A stretch of 64,000 nucleotides of DNA from Ypsolopha sequella (Eukaryota > Arthropoda > Insecta > Lepidoptera > Ypsolophidae). The DNA lies in the NCBI GenBank assembly GCA_934047225.1, contig OW203989.1, forward strand, positions 8,097,977 through 8,161,976, read 5' to 3'. The notes beneath the pieces were generated by a model. The model was not told the DNA's origin. It saw nothing but the letters and a program-made list of their open reading frames with translations, and ran no database searches. Position numbers and translations under genes: made by a program. Shown here piece by piece: positions 11,166 through 21,612 of this stretch; the first letter of the stretch is position 1; each line of letters starts with the position of its first letter.

Positions 11166-11243
11166 TATAGGTTATTATTATACTAATTTATTTTACTTGG
11201 AACTTCATTAAAAGAGCAGATAAATAACTTCAAAAAGTGTCAA

Positions 11244-11270
11244 TTTCAAATTCAAATTCAAATTCAAATA
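11244..11270 (-). repeat. LINE 3' microsatellite tail
   Basis: Four to five tandem copies of a hexamer (TTCAAA on the plus strand) mark the 3' terminus of the retrotransposon. The same tail, shorter, opens the relic at 28337. Confidence 0.75.
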
Positions 11271-12015
11271 GTTTATTTTGCAAAGCAGGTATAGATATAT
11301 ACACTTTTTACACGTCAAATTTAATCTAATAAAGAAAATATATGTAATAGAATAATAAATGTACATGAACTAAATTAAAGGTTTATTTAATTTATGTAGC
11401 AATATATTTACGATTAAAATGATAGGTAAAATATATATTATACAAGGTAAAATCCAATCAGCCGCCCGAACCCATACCGGAGACCCGGCCAGGGACCAGG
11501 AACAAGGTTCAGTGATCACCAACCGAGCCCCCAGCACGAATCCAGGCGGCCGACCAAATCCCATCCTATATACTACATACTAATAGGTTACATATATAAA
11601 TACATGCCTACCTCCGCCCATTCGATTAGTCTTGCTAAGAAGAAGGGCAAGAAACTTAGCAAGATCATGTCTTTTTTTCAACATAAAACTTATACTATAC
11701 AATATATGACTTATATCTACTTTAACCAAGGGATAAGAAAATACAAGACAGTAGGAATTCAGGTTAATGAAAAAAAGAAAAACATATATATCTTTGTCTA
11801 CCTGTCTCATATAGTCCTTTTCCTTTTACAGTCTATAATCAATTAATGTTTACACCTTAGAGGAATCATAAGTTAAGAAATTATACTATTTAATTAAATT
11901 ATAACTTACTACGAGTATCATTATCACTGTAACACCATGCTTCACCATCATCCAAATATTCATTTATTTTATAATATGCCTTTTTCAATAGGCCCTGCTT
12001 AATATACAGTTTAAA

Positions 12016-14775
12016 CTAATTCTCTGACAAAGTAAGGACCTCCTTTGGAAGTTTATTGTAAAATCTTATACCATGTCCTACAAAAGAGGTACTCACCTTA
12101 GCGAGTCTGATTTTTGGAAAAGCCAGTTTATGCTTATTTCTGGTCTCCTTACAATGTTGCTTACCAAGCCTTGGGAAAGACTCAACATTTTTTCTGACAT
12201 ATCTAAGGACTTGGTAAATATATTCACAAGGAACCGTTAATATATTAATTTCTTTGAACTTTTGTCTTAATGAATCCCGGTGCTTCATATTATAAATAGC
12301 CCGAATTGCTCTCTTCTGCAAAACAAAGACTGCGTCTGTATCCGCGGCTCTACCCCATAACAGCATGCCGTATGACATAATGCTGTGAAAGTAACTAAAA
12401 TAGACTAGTCTAGCAGTATCTACATCAGTAATTTGTCTTATGCGTCTAACAGCGTATGCGGCCGAACTAAGTCTACCACATAGGGCTTCTATGTGGGGAC
12501 CCCACTGAAGACGAGAGTCTACCGTAATGCCTAAAAACTTTGTTTCGTTAACTAACTCCAGCTTGGACCCCTGCAAAAGCAAATTACCATCCACTTGAAT
12601 TACATTTGGTAACGTAAATTTTATACACTTTGTCTTTTTTGCGTTTAAAACTAAATTATTTACAGTAAACCAATCAAGCACCAGTGATAAAGTTGTATTC
12701 GCGCCGTCAAGGATATCTTTACGTCTATTAACTTTAAAAATAAGTGACGTGTCGTCTGCGAATAATACTATCTTCGTTAAGTCTTTAACTAAATATGGAA
12801 GGTCATTTATGTAAATTAAAAACAGCAAGGGCCCTAATATGGAACCCTGCGGGACACCCATTTTAACTAATGCTCCACTTGATTTTACCCCGTTAATGTC
12901 TACCTTTTGAATACGATCACTAAGATATGACTTCAATAACGCCAAAGATTTGCCCCTCACTCCGTAGTGATCCAATTTACATAAGAGTGTTTCATGATTA
13001 ACGCAATCAAAGGCTTTCGAGAGGTCACAAAATACACCAAATGCATCTTGCTTTTCTTCCCAAGCATCAAAAATGTGCTTAACTAAAGCAACTCCTGCAT
13101 CTGTGGTTGACATCCCTCTAGTGAATCCATATTGTTCACAGTGAAGTAACTTATTTAAATTAAAATGAAATAACAATTGATTAAAAACTATTTTTTCAAA
13201 AACCTTACTCAATACCGGTAAAACTGACACAGGTCTATAGTTTGAAGGGTCCCCGTGGTCGCCTGATTTAAAAAGGGGGATCAATTTACTAAACTTCATT
13301 AAGTCAGGAAAGATACCATCATCTACACATTTATTAAAAATTAATGCCAAATAAGGAGCTATTAAATCAATAACAGAACTTATAACTTTCACAGATAGGC
13401 CCCATAAGTCCTCGGTTTTTTTCAAGTTAAGCGATTTAAATGCTTTAATTACAGTTAATGAATTAATATGTTTAAAAGCAAATACAGAAAGACACTGAGG
13501 TACGTGATCTATTAAAAGATCCTGCGCAAGCCTAGGGCTTGAATTTAAATCTTTAGTTGTTAAGGAAGGAATTTCAGTAAAGAATTGTTCAAAGGCATTC
13601 GCAACTTCTTTATCTCCTGTAACGACTTCATTGTTAATACTTAACTTAAGTTCGTTATCTCGTTTCTTACTTTTCCCAGTTTCAGTATTTATGATGTTCC
13701 ATACTGTTTTTACTTTGTTATCGGACCTTTTAAGTTTTTTATTCAAGTAGATACTTTTTGCTTTTAAACACACCAATTTAAAGATGCGTGAGTAATTTTT
13801 CACGAATTCAGTAAATTTAACATTATTATTGTAGGACTTTATGTCGTATAATTCGTATAAATGATTTCTGCTTTTATAAATACCTGGTGTCGCCCAGTCA
13901 CTGAAGGTGATTTTACTTTTGTTAGAAAGTTTTTGCATCTTAAACGTATTTTCGAACTCTTTAGAGACTATGTTGAAAAGGTCTGTAAAGAGAGCGTTTG
14001 GATCGTCTTGGAGAAGATTAAAATGTGCTAATTTAACTTCTAGATTTGCTTTGAAACAATCTACTTTGAGAGTTGTAATAGGTCTGCAAAAGACTTCTTT
14101 GGGCAGTTGTTTTACGCTTTGTTTAATGGTTATAGTTTGGCCACTGTGATCGGACTGCAAGCGGTTGATTACTTTATTGTCTGAATACTCACAATCACAG
14201 AATATATTGTCGAGGCATGACGCAGTATCCCGAGTAATTCGAGTAGGTTCTAAGAACACATTAGACAAATTAAATGATTTGAATAAATGTAATAATTTTG
14301 AGCGCATAATCGATTTTTCTAGTAAATCTACGTTAAAATCTCCACATATAATAACTTTTTTCTTTGTATCAAATAATAATTTTAAAACCTCTTCCATTGC
14401 TTTTTCAAAAATGTTGTAATCTTGTCCTGAGGGTCGGTAAACACAGAGAATAATATATGTACTCATTTCTATGCAAGCTAATTCTAGTTGATGTTCTACA
14501 GAAAGTTTTACAATGTCTTTTCTTTCCTTTGCTTTTATACTATTTTTTACAAGAATCATGGAGCCACCTTTTTGTATTTTTAATCTATTGTAGCAACTAA
14601 GAACACTAAAATTATTAACATTAAAATGCATATTATGTTCATGTAGATGATGTTCGGTTACACACAAAATATCTGTTTTTGATTCCTCTAAGAACAACTC
14701 GATTGAAAGTATTTTGCTGAGAAAGCCGCCTTGTATGTTTTGATGTACCAGCTTTAATACAGGCGGCTTTCCCAT
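12016..14775 (-). CDS. LINE ORF2: apurinic-like endonuclease and reverse transcriptase
   Basis: This protein nicks target DNA and reverse-transcribes the element RNA at the nick. I start it at ATG 14775 (MGKPPVLKLVHQN), because the three in-frame codons before it begin with TTG. In numbering from 14784, the endonuclease occupies about residues 10-220. It has HQNIQGG (14-20), TEHHL with the catalytic Glu (43-47), GDFNVDL (148-154) and SDHSG (211-215), so all key residues are present. The reverse transcriptase spans about 480-770: NYRPVSVLP (515-523), QYGFTRG (551-557), DLSKAFDCVNH (587-597), GVPQGSILGPLLF (643-655) and the FADD active site (675-678), followed by ETKFLGI (747-753). The length of about 920 residues is normal for the group. 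No stop or frameshift interrupts it. The ATG sits 11 nt past the ORF1 stop in another frame, so reinitiation is plausible. Confidence 0.93.
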   Translation of the reverse strand: MGKPPVLKLVHQNIQGGFLSKILSIELFLEESKTDILCVTEHHLHEHNMHFNVNNFSVLSCYNRLKIQKGGSMILVKNSIKAKERKDIVKLSVEHQLELACIEMSTYIILCVYRPSGQDYNIFEKAMEEVLKLLFDTKKKVIICGDFNVDLLEKSIMRSKLLHLFKSFNLSNVFLEPTRITRDTASCLDNIFCDCEYSDNKVINRLQSDHSGQTITIKQSVKQLPKEVFCRPITTLKVDCFKANLEVKLAHFNLLQDDPNALFTDLFNIVSKEFENTFKMQKLSNKSKITFSDWATPGIYKSRNHLYELYDIKSYNNNVKFTEFVKNYSRIFKLVCLKAKSIYLNKKLKRSDNKVKTVWNIINTETGKSKKRDNELKLSINNEVVTGDKEVANAFEQFFTEIPSLTTKDLNSSPRLAQDLLIDHVPQCLSVFAFKHINSLTVIKAFKSLNLKKTEDLWGLSVKVISSVIDLIAPYLALIFNKCVDDGIFPDLMKFSKLIPLFKSGDHGDPSNYRPVSVLPVLSKVFEKIVFNQLLFHFNLNKLLHCEQYGFTRGMSTTDAGVALVKHIFDAWEEKQDAFGVFCDLSKAFDCVNHETLLCKLDHYGVRGKSLALLKSYLSDRIQKVDINGVKSSGALVKMGVPQGSILGPLLFLIYINDLPYLVKDLTKIVLFADDTSLIFKVNRRKDILDGANTTLSLVLDWFTVNNLVLNAKKTKCIKFTLPNVIQVDGNLLLQGSKLELVNETKFLGITVDSRLQWGPHIEALCGRLSSAAYAVRRIRQITDVDTARLVYFSYFHSIMSYGMLLWGRAADTDAVFVLQKRAIRAIYNMKHRDSLRQKFKEINILTVPCEYIYQVLRYVRKNVESFPRLGKQHCKETRNKHKLAFPKIRLAKVSTSFVGHGIRFYNKLPKEVLTLSEN

Positions 14776-14786
14776 TGTCTTCAATT

Positions 14787-16250
14787 CTAAAAAGAATTTT
14801 TTACAATTTTGTTAGTACTTGTACTAACCGTGTCAATAGGGACAAAATTATGTAAATAATTAACATTACAAATACCATCAATTATAACTGGTATTGGAAA
14901 ATTTCCTGTTACACTCTTTGTAACAGATTCACTACCTTCTAAAATGCATGCTAACTTAGTAGCTAATTGTTTTTTATAATAATTTGCAAGGTACAAAGTA
15001 CCTTCTGTCAAAAAAAAATCACGAATGTAGATATTCGTATCTAAGTAGTGCACCTTGTCACTGTGACCAGCTGAGAAGTTGTGCATGCACATATTCAAAT
15101 TATATAAAGTAGTTTTTTGTGACCCTGTAAGTAATTCTGAATAAGGGAATTCACAAATGATGATTTTTTTAACACTAAGTTGTAACATTAGCTCGAGATA
15201 TTTTATAAGGTCACTTTGTGTGATACCTGTACTATTTCCTATTAGCAGAACAATTGTAGTATTTAATTGATATTCCATTTTGAGCAAACGCTCTACAATT
15301 TGTATGAAAGATGCACCTGGCATACAAATATTGGTGACTTTCTGCATAAGTTTATTTCCTAATAAGGGCCCTAAGTTTTTTCCAATAGAGTCTGTAAACA
15401 CAACAGTATTATGTCCTTGCGACGCCGAGGATTCAGCCGCTGACGCAGCAACCGACAAGGGCTCAGAAGGCTGAGGGGAAGAGCTCGGCGTGGGCAGCGC
15501 GTCAGACGTAGGTGCAGGGTCTGACGCGGTTTCCACTGCAGGAGTGGATGATGGTTCTGCGCCATGACCGGAGCCACGACGAAGGCGAGCAGAACGGCGA
15601 CGTTGCTTTCGACGGGTAACCTTGCTCTTAGGTTCAGGTGTGGAGACTGGTGTTTTGGGACCCTGGTAAAGCTGACACTCCTCACTTACGGACTCGGACG
15701 GAGGCACTGACACTCCAGGAGAGCCTGGGGATACTCTCAGACCAGTGACAGAGACGTGCTCCTGTGCGGGGGGTGTCATAGTCATGCCAAGTGGACTCTG
15801 AGATGGTGAGAGGCCCACGGACGTATGTAGATCCTGAGGGGTCAGTATAGGCGGAGTATCTGGCGAAGCTGGTGTTGCAGATGATCCACATAGCAGGCAG
15901 CTACTGTGTATGCAGCTAGGTTCCTCTGAAGGCTGTGTCGCTTTTACAAGTAACTGTAGTTTTTCATCATTGCTGTCTATAATTTCACCCATGGATTCAG
16001 CAATTTTCAACATTTCTCCAAACGTTACATCCTGCTCAATAAGCTCGTCCCTTGCAGTATGATATTTTTGTCGCATGGTCTCTAGCTCCAATCTCAATTC
16101 GGTGATTTCGCCCGATTGGTGTGTTACATTCAAATCAGTTGAGTCGATAGTATGAAATGTTGAACGAGATTCAGCGCAGCTAACTAATTCATCATATAGT
16201 ACCATTGATTTTTGTAGGGCTTGCTCTGCTTCATGGTTTTCTCGTTCCAT
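14787..16250 (-). CDS. LINE ORF1 with degenerate SGNH-hydrolase-like domain
   Basis: 487 residues from the only available ATG. Residues 1-100 are coiled-coil-like (ELRLELETMRQKYHTARDEL) and are followed by a small cysteine cluster (C113, C118, C121). Residues 120-270 are Ser/Pro-rich and contain a strongly basic patch (RRKQRRRSARLRRG, 213-226) suited to nucleic-acid binding. Residues about 281-430 resemble the SGNH/GDSL esterase fold found in ORF1 of CR1-type LINEs: VVFTDSIGKNL for block I, PGASF, LLIGNSTG for block III, and TEGTLYLANYYKKQLA where DxxH is expected. The serine is kept (S288), but the glycine before it is lost and the Asp/His pair is absent, so catalysis is doubtful. The open frame extends upstream of the ATG with more coiled-coil residues (NEQQLAKAHNELQQ), so the native start may have been lost. 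Confidence 0.85.
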   Translation of the reverse strand: MERENHEAEQALQKSMVLYDELVSCAESRSTFHTIDSTDLNVTHQSGEITELRLELETMRQKYHTARDELIEQDVTFGEMLKIAESMGEIIDSNDEKLQLLVKATQPSEEPSCIHSSCLLCGSSATPASPDTPPILTPQDLHTSVGLSPSQSPLGMTMTPPAQEHVSVTGLRVSPGSPGVSVPPSESVSEECQLYQGPKTPVSTPEPKSKVTRRKQRRRSARLRRGSGHGAEPSSTPAVETASDPAPTSDALPTPSSSPQPSEPLSVAASAAESSASQGHNTVVFTDSIGKNLGPLLGNKLMQKVTNICMPGASFIQIVERLLKMEYQLNTTIVLLIGNSTGITQSDLIKYLELMLQLSVKKIIICEFPYSELLTGSQKTTLYNLNMCMHNFSAGHSDKVHYLDTNIYIRDFFLTEGTLYLANYYKKQLATKLACILEGSESVTKSVTGNFPIPVIIDGICNVNYLHNFVPIDTVSTSTNKIVKNSF

Positions 16251-16534
16251 GGTTACTTGTTGCAGTTCATTATGGGCCTTTGCAAGCTGCTGTTCATTAT
16301 ATACAGCTGCTGTATTATATACAGATGCTGTTCATTAGGGGCTGTTATAGCCCCTTAAGATGTACGAATCGAATCGGTACCAGTATCGACTAAATCTCAA
16401 AACCAACTTTTCGAAATAATATTTGTTAATAAATAACTTCTGAGGCGTCATCTGTTGAAATAAATGTTAAAGTTGACAATATCGTAAATGACAACATGAC
16501 AATGAACAAAAAAAAAACGTGTTATAGCAGTTAT

Positions 16535-17010
16535 TTAAGGGCCTTACTATTGCCAAATGGGTACTTTCTAAAGCCTACTCCTCGTTTATGGCCAAACCAA
16601 AAATAATGAAAAATGTAATAATTGAATAATCAACTCTTAGACAACATATGCAACATTTTTCTTTTTCATACCACCAAAACTTCTACATGAATTTTATTTT
16701 TTACTGAATGGTGTTTTTTGACCTCAAATTCCCTACTGCTCCTGAGTGGCTTGGCCGATTGAATTCATCTATGATTTAATAAATAGATGAACTTTATAGC
16801 TATAAAAATAACATAAGATTATTCAATCGAGTAATCACGTCCAAGTGAAAAGTATAATTTTCTCTTATTTCGCCCTATCAAGGACGCAGCGAGCGTCGTA
16901 ACAGCCACTATGCATTGCGCGCTGATATGAACGTTATTTCAATGTCGTTTCCGTTGATATTTGTAGTGACAAATATCGAGCTGCTAATTTGGCGATGGTA
17001 ATCGCCTTAA
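16535..17010. mobile_element. 476-bp MITE, family B, copy 1
   Basis: Both ends begin TTAAGG, and the terminal inverted repeats extend to a shared (T/C)GCCAAAT. A near-full-length copy lies at 48419-48896 in the opposite orientation. The TTAA termini could be piggyBac-type target duplications, but I cannot confirm this. No coding capacity. Confidence 0.75.
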
Positions 17011-17290
17011 TTTTTTGACATTCGAAAGTTCATTATTTCACTTTACTTTGTGTTTTTGAAAAAATACTTGTTTGGCGACGACATGTCTGTATAGAATGAC
17101 CTCATTTTATTTATTTTGTTATCAACGAGGTACTTCCAAACTGACGATAGCAACGTGATTGTGATTGATACGAGTACAGCGAGCACTGATAGCAATACTA
17201 GGCCAGGTAATCTGTGAGTATCGCTTATCTACCTAGATCCTAGATATTGTAGTTGAGAAACAGAAACATACTGATAAAACACACATTGTT

Positions 17291-17568
17291 TAATAGTAGT
17301 TTATGCTACCAGGGCGAAAAGGAATAAATTGCGAGGACGATTTAAAACACGAGCGTAGCGAGTGTTTTAAATGTAACCGAGTAATTTATTGCTCTTACGC
17401 CCGTGTATCATACTACGTTTTTCAATGCATAGTGTGAGGAAATAAAACAAATATAATCGTGTGAACTTTAAATTATGATTGGCTCAAAAGAACTGTATCC
17501 AGAGCCATTAAACAGTGGAAAAAAAAAGTATAACATTTATGGTACACAGAAAAGGATGCAGGTTAGCG
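17291..17568 (+). repeat. family A repeat, copy 1
   Basis: Runs from AGTAGTTTATGCTACCAGGG to CAGGTTAGC. It is matched in reverse complement at 53160-53440. It contains an internal hairpin around TTTAAAACACGAGCG / CGAGTGTTTTAAA and the block TTATGATTGGCTCAAAAG. No coding capacity. The class is unknown. Confidence 0.7.
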
Positions 17569-17569
17569 A

Positions 17570-18230
17570 AATTCTCGTCAATAAAAAAATAAAAAAAAAA
17601 TAAAGCCCCGCTGCTAACATAAAAAATTCGACTCAGGCACTATAGTTAACACCTGAAAATATTATAATTTTGTTAACACCCAACTCTTGCCATTTAAATT
17701 TCTAATGAGGCAAGTTTCTTAAAGTCAATTTGAAATTTCCTCTTTGTAGACATCTCTAAGGATTCTAAGGAAACGTCTCCCGTTTCCAAATTTTCGATAC
17801 AAAAATATCCTTTTTTTCGATTCCAAGTAATTTTAATCTTTAGCCCCTTGAGTTTAAAAGTTACAAATGAAAAAGTATTAGACTTTGTTTGTCAATCAAT
17901 AATGAACTCTATCCCGAAGGGCTAAAAGTTATTTATCTCAGCGAACTATCAGGTAGGGTAACAATACACCAAAGTTCCGTCGGACCTAATTGTTCGACTC
18001 GCGTTCGCCGGATAGGGTTGCTAAAGGGTGACAATGAGTTCTAAATGTTTGTTCTTTTAGGGACACTTAATTGGCTTTCCATTAGTTCTAGTTATTAGTG
18101 ACAGTTAAAAGATCAAGGACGAGGGAGTGGATAAATTACCCGATTGGATGTAATGATAAAAAAATAAGGATAATTTGGTGTATGTATATGTATGTAATAG
18201 TACGTAAGGATGGGGGTAAGTTGTATTCAT
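17570..18230. other. intergenic sequence, nothing recognised
   Basis: AT-rich with no open frame of note and no repeat match that I could see. Confidence 0.4.
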
Positions 18231-18297
18231 ATACAAGGTGACTTTTTGATCATCGTCCAAATTCATACTAGTGGCTTGGTAAGTGATCAGTAGATAT
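18231..18297. mobile_element. family C MITE, single arm
   Basis: Begins ACAAGGTGACTTTTTGATCA, as do the fuller copies at 36269-36532 and 40178-40530, and ends after GTAAGTGATCAGTA. Only one arm is left. Confidence 0.65.
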
Positions 18298-18595
18298 ACG
18301 CTTTCCTTTTTATTTATAAAAAATAATAAACAAGACAATATAAATTAAAATTTTACTGGCTTTTTAAGCAGTAGTAAGAATTGAGCAGATCGTAAAGTAT
18401 GAAATCGAAAACCTTTCACCAAAAGTCCAAACAACGAAACGAGCAGAGTAAGGAGGAGCGTGCTAGGTTTACACGTAAATAAATTTCGGGAGCCGAGTGA
18501 AGCGGAGCGGAGCAAGGCGACCCACAAAGTTTTACATAACTATCATGTGCTTTGGCATGATATGCCCAATTCTACGATCTGCCATATATAATACA

Positions 18596-18808
18596 TATAC
18601 AAGGTGACTTTTTGATCATCGTCCAAATTCATACTGGAGGCTTGATAAGTGATCAGTATCTTGGATCAATAACAATTTTTGTGAAATTTGTAAAATGAAA
18701 TTTCGGCTTCCCATAGAAATTCACTTCCAGTTCGAGTGAATCACTATGGGGAGTCGAAATTTCATTTTACGAATTTTACAAAAATTGTTATTGATCAATG
18801 ATAGATAA
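18596..18808. mobile_element. family C fold-back MITE, right end truncated
   Basis: The left arm is complete from ACAAGGTGACTTTTTGATCA. The centre folds back at about 18720 (TTCACTTCCAG...GAGTGAATC), and the right arm stops around ATTGATCAATGATA, missing its outer 65 bp or so. Confidence 0.75.
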
Positions 18809-19000
18809 TAAATTAGTAAAATAAATGTCGACCACTTGATGTGATTTGGCACACGATATTTACAATAATGTAATGGAAAATGAAAATAAAAATGTTTGTT
18901 AGAATTATAAAAATGCATCGCATTGTAATAAAGGAACGTCTGCTTTTCAGGTAATTTTGCATGTTGTTACCTCAGTGTGGTGTTACTACACCGCGACAGA

Positions 19001-19030
19001 CCGCTGCCGCCGCCGCCGCCGCGCCGCCAT
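19001..19030 (-). other. CCG-rich tract ending in GCCGCCATTTT
   Basis: A short, strongly GC-rich block in AT-rich sequence. On the minus strand it reads AAAATGGCGGCG, with the start of a short frame (MAARRRRR...) that stops at TAG after 14 codons. GCCGCCATTTT resembles a YY1/Pho-type site. It may be a 5' UTR or promoter relic, but no gene could be attached. Confidence 0.2.
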
Positions 19031-19133
19031 TTTAATTTTGAGCAATTTTATTTACATATTTTATGCTCAATTGATAGGGGCTAATTAATTACGTAAAGTG
19101 CTCAGTCAACTGTATAAAGTGTAACAAAATTAT

Positions 19134-19388
19134 ACAGGGTATTAAGATGATGTTGCGAAAGCCGGAAACTGGTTATAGTACTAAGCCATCTACACGAAAA
19201 AAATTTCGTCGTGAAAAAAATATCACTTGTTTCATACATTTCGGTCGAGTAGGTATGTAACTTTTCTATGGAATAGCAGATTTTTATTTCGCGATTTCAT
19301 GTTTGGTTCCATAGTTAAAGTTCTTCGTATGTACGAGTACCTACTATCACCAGTTTCCGGCTTTCGCAACATCATCTTAACACCCTGT
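19134..19388. mobile_element. Tc1/mariner-type MITE, family T, copy 1
   Basis: Terminal inverted repeats ACAGGGT(A/G)TTAAGATGATG are flanked by TA. The arms continue through TTGCGAAAGCCGGAAACTG. Related copies are at 37694-37951 and, truncated, at 56491-56640. The length of about 255 bp, the TA duplication and the lack of coding fit a mariner-derived MITE. Confidence 0.75.
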
Positions 19389-19927
19389 TATAACTTTATA
19401 ACCCTCACGCAATGTGTTGCTTCAACAATGTTGCTTAGTTGCAGAACATAAACGACATGTTTTAAACGGGCTTGATTATTTTAATCAGTCGATTAGTGGT
19501 GAACTTCGACATAACCTGATTAAACCGTTATGCGTGATGTAAGTGAAATAACATGTCGTTCATGAACGTAATTTACGTTCATGATGTCATCTGTGGTTTG
19601 AAGAGGATAGGTTCCGCTTGCATACTACCCTGTTACTCCATGGGGAAAGACCCGCAATGCGAGAGGGACGGATTCTGGAAAAATGTCAAAATGAGAACTT
19701 TTTTCACTAACTTTATTATTTAAAAAAAAGCAAAGGTGCTATGAAATATCTGTCTTGTTAAGAGTTTAATAAAGTTTATACAGAATTTAATCCATAAATA
19801 ACCTTTAGGTCCATTACATCCAAAGTACTAAAATGACCACCGTATCAAAATGACCAATTTTACAATACATCTAGATCAAAAAGTCTAAGCATACAAAACG
19901 TCCAAAATATCAAACTGTTCAAACTTA

Positions 19928-20541
19928 AGGCGCTACGGAAAAAAAATCGACAATTTCAGAACTTCTATATCTACTTCGGTAAATAATGTATAATTTTGAT
20001 AAAATAGTATATTATTATTGGAATCATTTTGTAGGGATCTGTGGGTCTACCGCGTAATTCTCATTTTCATCAACATCAACTTGAGATTGAAATTTGACGT
20101 GCGTGCGACGACGCCCGCCTAACATGCCATCTCTTTTGCACGCGTTGAATTTCGCATGCATTTGTTTGAAGTTGATACAAATGAGAATTACGCGGTAGAG
20201 CCCCTGCTAAAACAGAAACGCGATGGGAGAAATTCGGCTCGATAGAAATATTTATTGAAATGAGGTCTTTATCGACACCAATTCTCCTGGTTTGACAATT
20301 TTTGAATGGCAATGGACTGCAATTATATTTTATTAGATGGGATTTAACAATATCTAGGACTTGGTTAAACGAAATTTTGATAGCATTTTTAGTACGTTCT
20401 ATAATAATAAAAAACCGACTTTTTACAACTTTTCCACGAATCCGTCCGTAAACTGAGGGTTTTTTCGCATATGGAGTAACAGGGACGCTAAAACTTTTAC
20501 ATATTGCCTTAAAACTCGACATGAAAACTTTTTTTAGAGCC
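19928..20541 (-). mobile_element. family D repeat carrying a nested family E element
   Basis: Reversed relative to the copy at 24848. It runs from TAAGGCGCTACGG at one end to CATATGGAGTAACAGGGACG at the other. The shared body includes a block reading AATATTTATTGAAATGAGGT on the plus strand. A 155-codon open frame crosses it, but this is repeat sequence rather than a gene. Element E (20043-20204) sits inside. Confidence 0.7.
20043..20204. mobile_element. family E MITE, nested in family D
   Basis: A palindromic element of about 162 bp, with ends GGGTCTACCGCGTAATTCTC and, in reverse complement, GGGCTCTACCGCGTAATTCT. A free copy is at 44914-45078 and half a copy at 25101-25155. The same D position is empty in the copy near 30915. 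Confidence 0.8.
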
Positions 20542-21042
20542 ATCTGGTATTTTATTTCTCAATATTGTAATAACTTCTGAGTATACTGTTTCGATACGAG
20601 TGTGTATTATATTCCTGGAAGAAATAGTTTTTTTCTTTTTTATGTATAATTGCTAGATCCTCCAAACCAGGAAAAATAAATTATGGTTTTGCGGAAACTA
20701 TCCTCTTAAATAGTACAGCTTATCGTACTATTTAACGTAAGATAACCTATCTTGTTGGGGGCAATTCCCAGTCTATCGAATTAGCCTTCTCAACCGTAAA
20801 AACCTGTTTTGTCTGTCGAACTCCATACATGTTTAGCTCGAGTTTTAGAAGTCTCGGTTCGACAGTTTCTCCAGAATAGCCAGTGTTGCGGACTTAGTTC
20901 AGTCGATTAAGCGACTCGATAAAACAGACTTTTCATACATTTTAGCGACTTTTTTCAAACTGGTATTCCATACATTAGGCGACATTTCGTTAAAATTTTA
21001 GTTATTTAGCTGCTACAGGCCCAGAATAACTACAGCTACAGT

Positions 21043-21199
21043 GTAGCATAGTGTTTAGTCACGCGCGACGCTAGAAACTAGTTGAATCACAAGTGCAAGG
21101 AGCGTAACGATACTGTTTAATCGCAAAAACATCATGTCACGTTCCTCGCACATGTGATTCAACTAAGTCGCATCGCGCGCGATTAAACATTATACTACG
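21043..21199. mobile_element. palindromic MITE, family Q, copy 1
   Basis: Both ends read GTAGCATAGTGTTTA-like followed by a CGCGCGACG block and TAGTTGAATCACAAGTG. The centre is TTTAATCGCAAAAACA. The arms pair over most of the length. Confidence 0.75.
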
Positions 21200-21278
21200 G
21201 CTGCATGTAACTTTTATATAAAAATCTAGCGACAAGAAAAAAATGTAAACGGCAACACTGAGAATAGCCCCATGCAGT

Positions 21279-21432
21279 CGTAGCATAGTATTTAATCACG
21301 GGCAACGCAACTTAGTTGAATCACAAGAGCGAGGAGCGCAACACGGTGTTTTTGCGATTAAACAGTACGTCACGCTCCTTGCACTTGTGATTCAACTAGT
21401 GGCGTCGCGCGCGATTAAACACTATGCTACGA
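21279..21432. mobile_element. palindromic MITE, family Q, copy 2
   Basis: Same family as 21043-21199, only 79 bp away, with matching arms and centre. The two are separate full elements, not one larger fold-back. Confidence 0.75.
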
Positions 21433-21612
21433 GGGCTGGCCGCCGTAGAAGGACGACTATATAGTCAAGCCTAGTCAAAAGTACCGGGAATAGAAGTGCT
21501 TTTATGACTAGATTGATAAGATGTGGAAGAAGCGAATGCAGGATCGTATCAGATGCAAATATGTACTCTCTGTCTACCCCTCTGGGAGACAGGTGTGAGT
21601 ATATTTATGTAT
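21433..21612 (+). mobile_element. RTE-like LINE scrap
   Basis: The plus strand reads through residues resembling RPRR..., then NRSAFMTRL... and a run ending STPLGDRCEYIY. This parallels the 43676-43925 peptide (minus strand) with frameshifts and substitutions. It joins directly to the end of the Q element. Confidence 0.5.

Larger units (their letters stand above)
11244..16340 (-). mobile_element. CR1/Jockey-group non-LTR retrotransposon, coding regions intact
   Basis: The minus strand carries ORF1, ORF2, about 0.75 kb of 3' UTR (12015-11271) and a terminal tandem hexamer TTTGAA/ATTTGA at 11270-11244, just after AATAAACTATTTG. Microsatellite rather than poly(A) tails are usual for CR1/L2-type elements. 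ORF2 has no frameshift, which suggests a young insertion. The 5' end is uncertain. The ORF1 frame stays open without an ATG up to about 16340, where it enters short duplications of a CAGCTGTATATAAT-like motif, so the copy may be 5'-truncated. The exact clade (for example Daphne) is inference. Confidence 0.85.

Noticed and set aside
16251..16340. Short repeats upstream of ORF1 considered as LINE promoter monomers
   Set aside because: There are only about two imperfect units of about 25 bp, far fewer and shorter than promoter monomer arrays. Local slippage is simpler.
20076..20543. 155-codon minus-strand open frame
   Set aside because: It lies entirely in family D and nested family E repeat sequence. 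Parts recur at other loci in broken frames, and no protein domain is visible.
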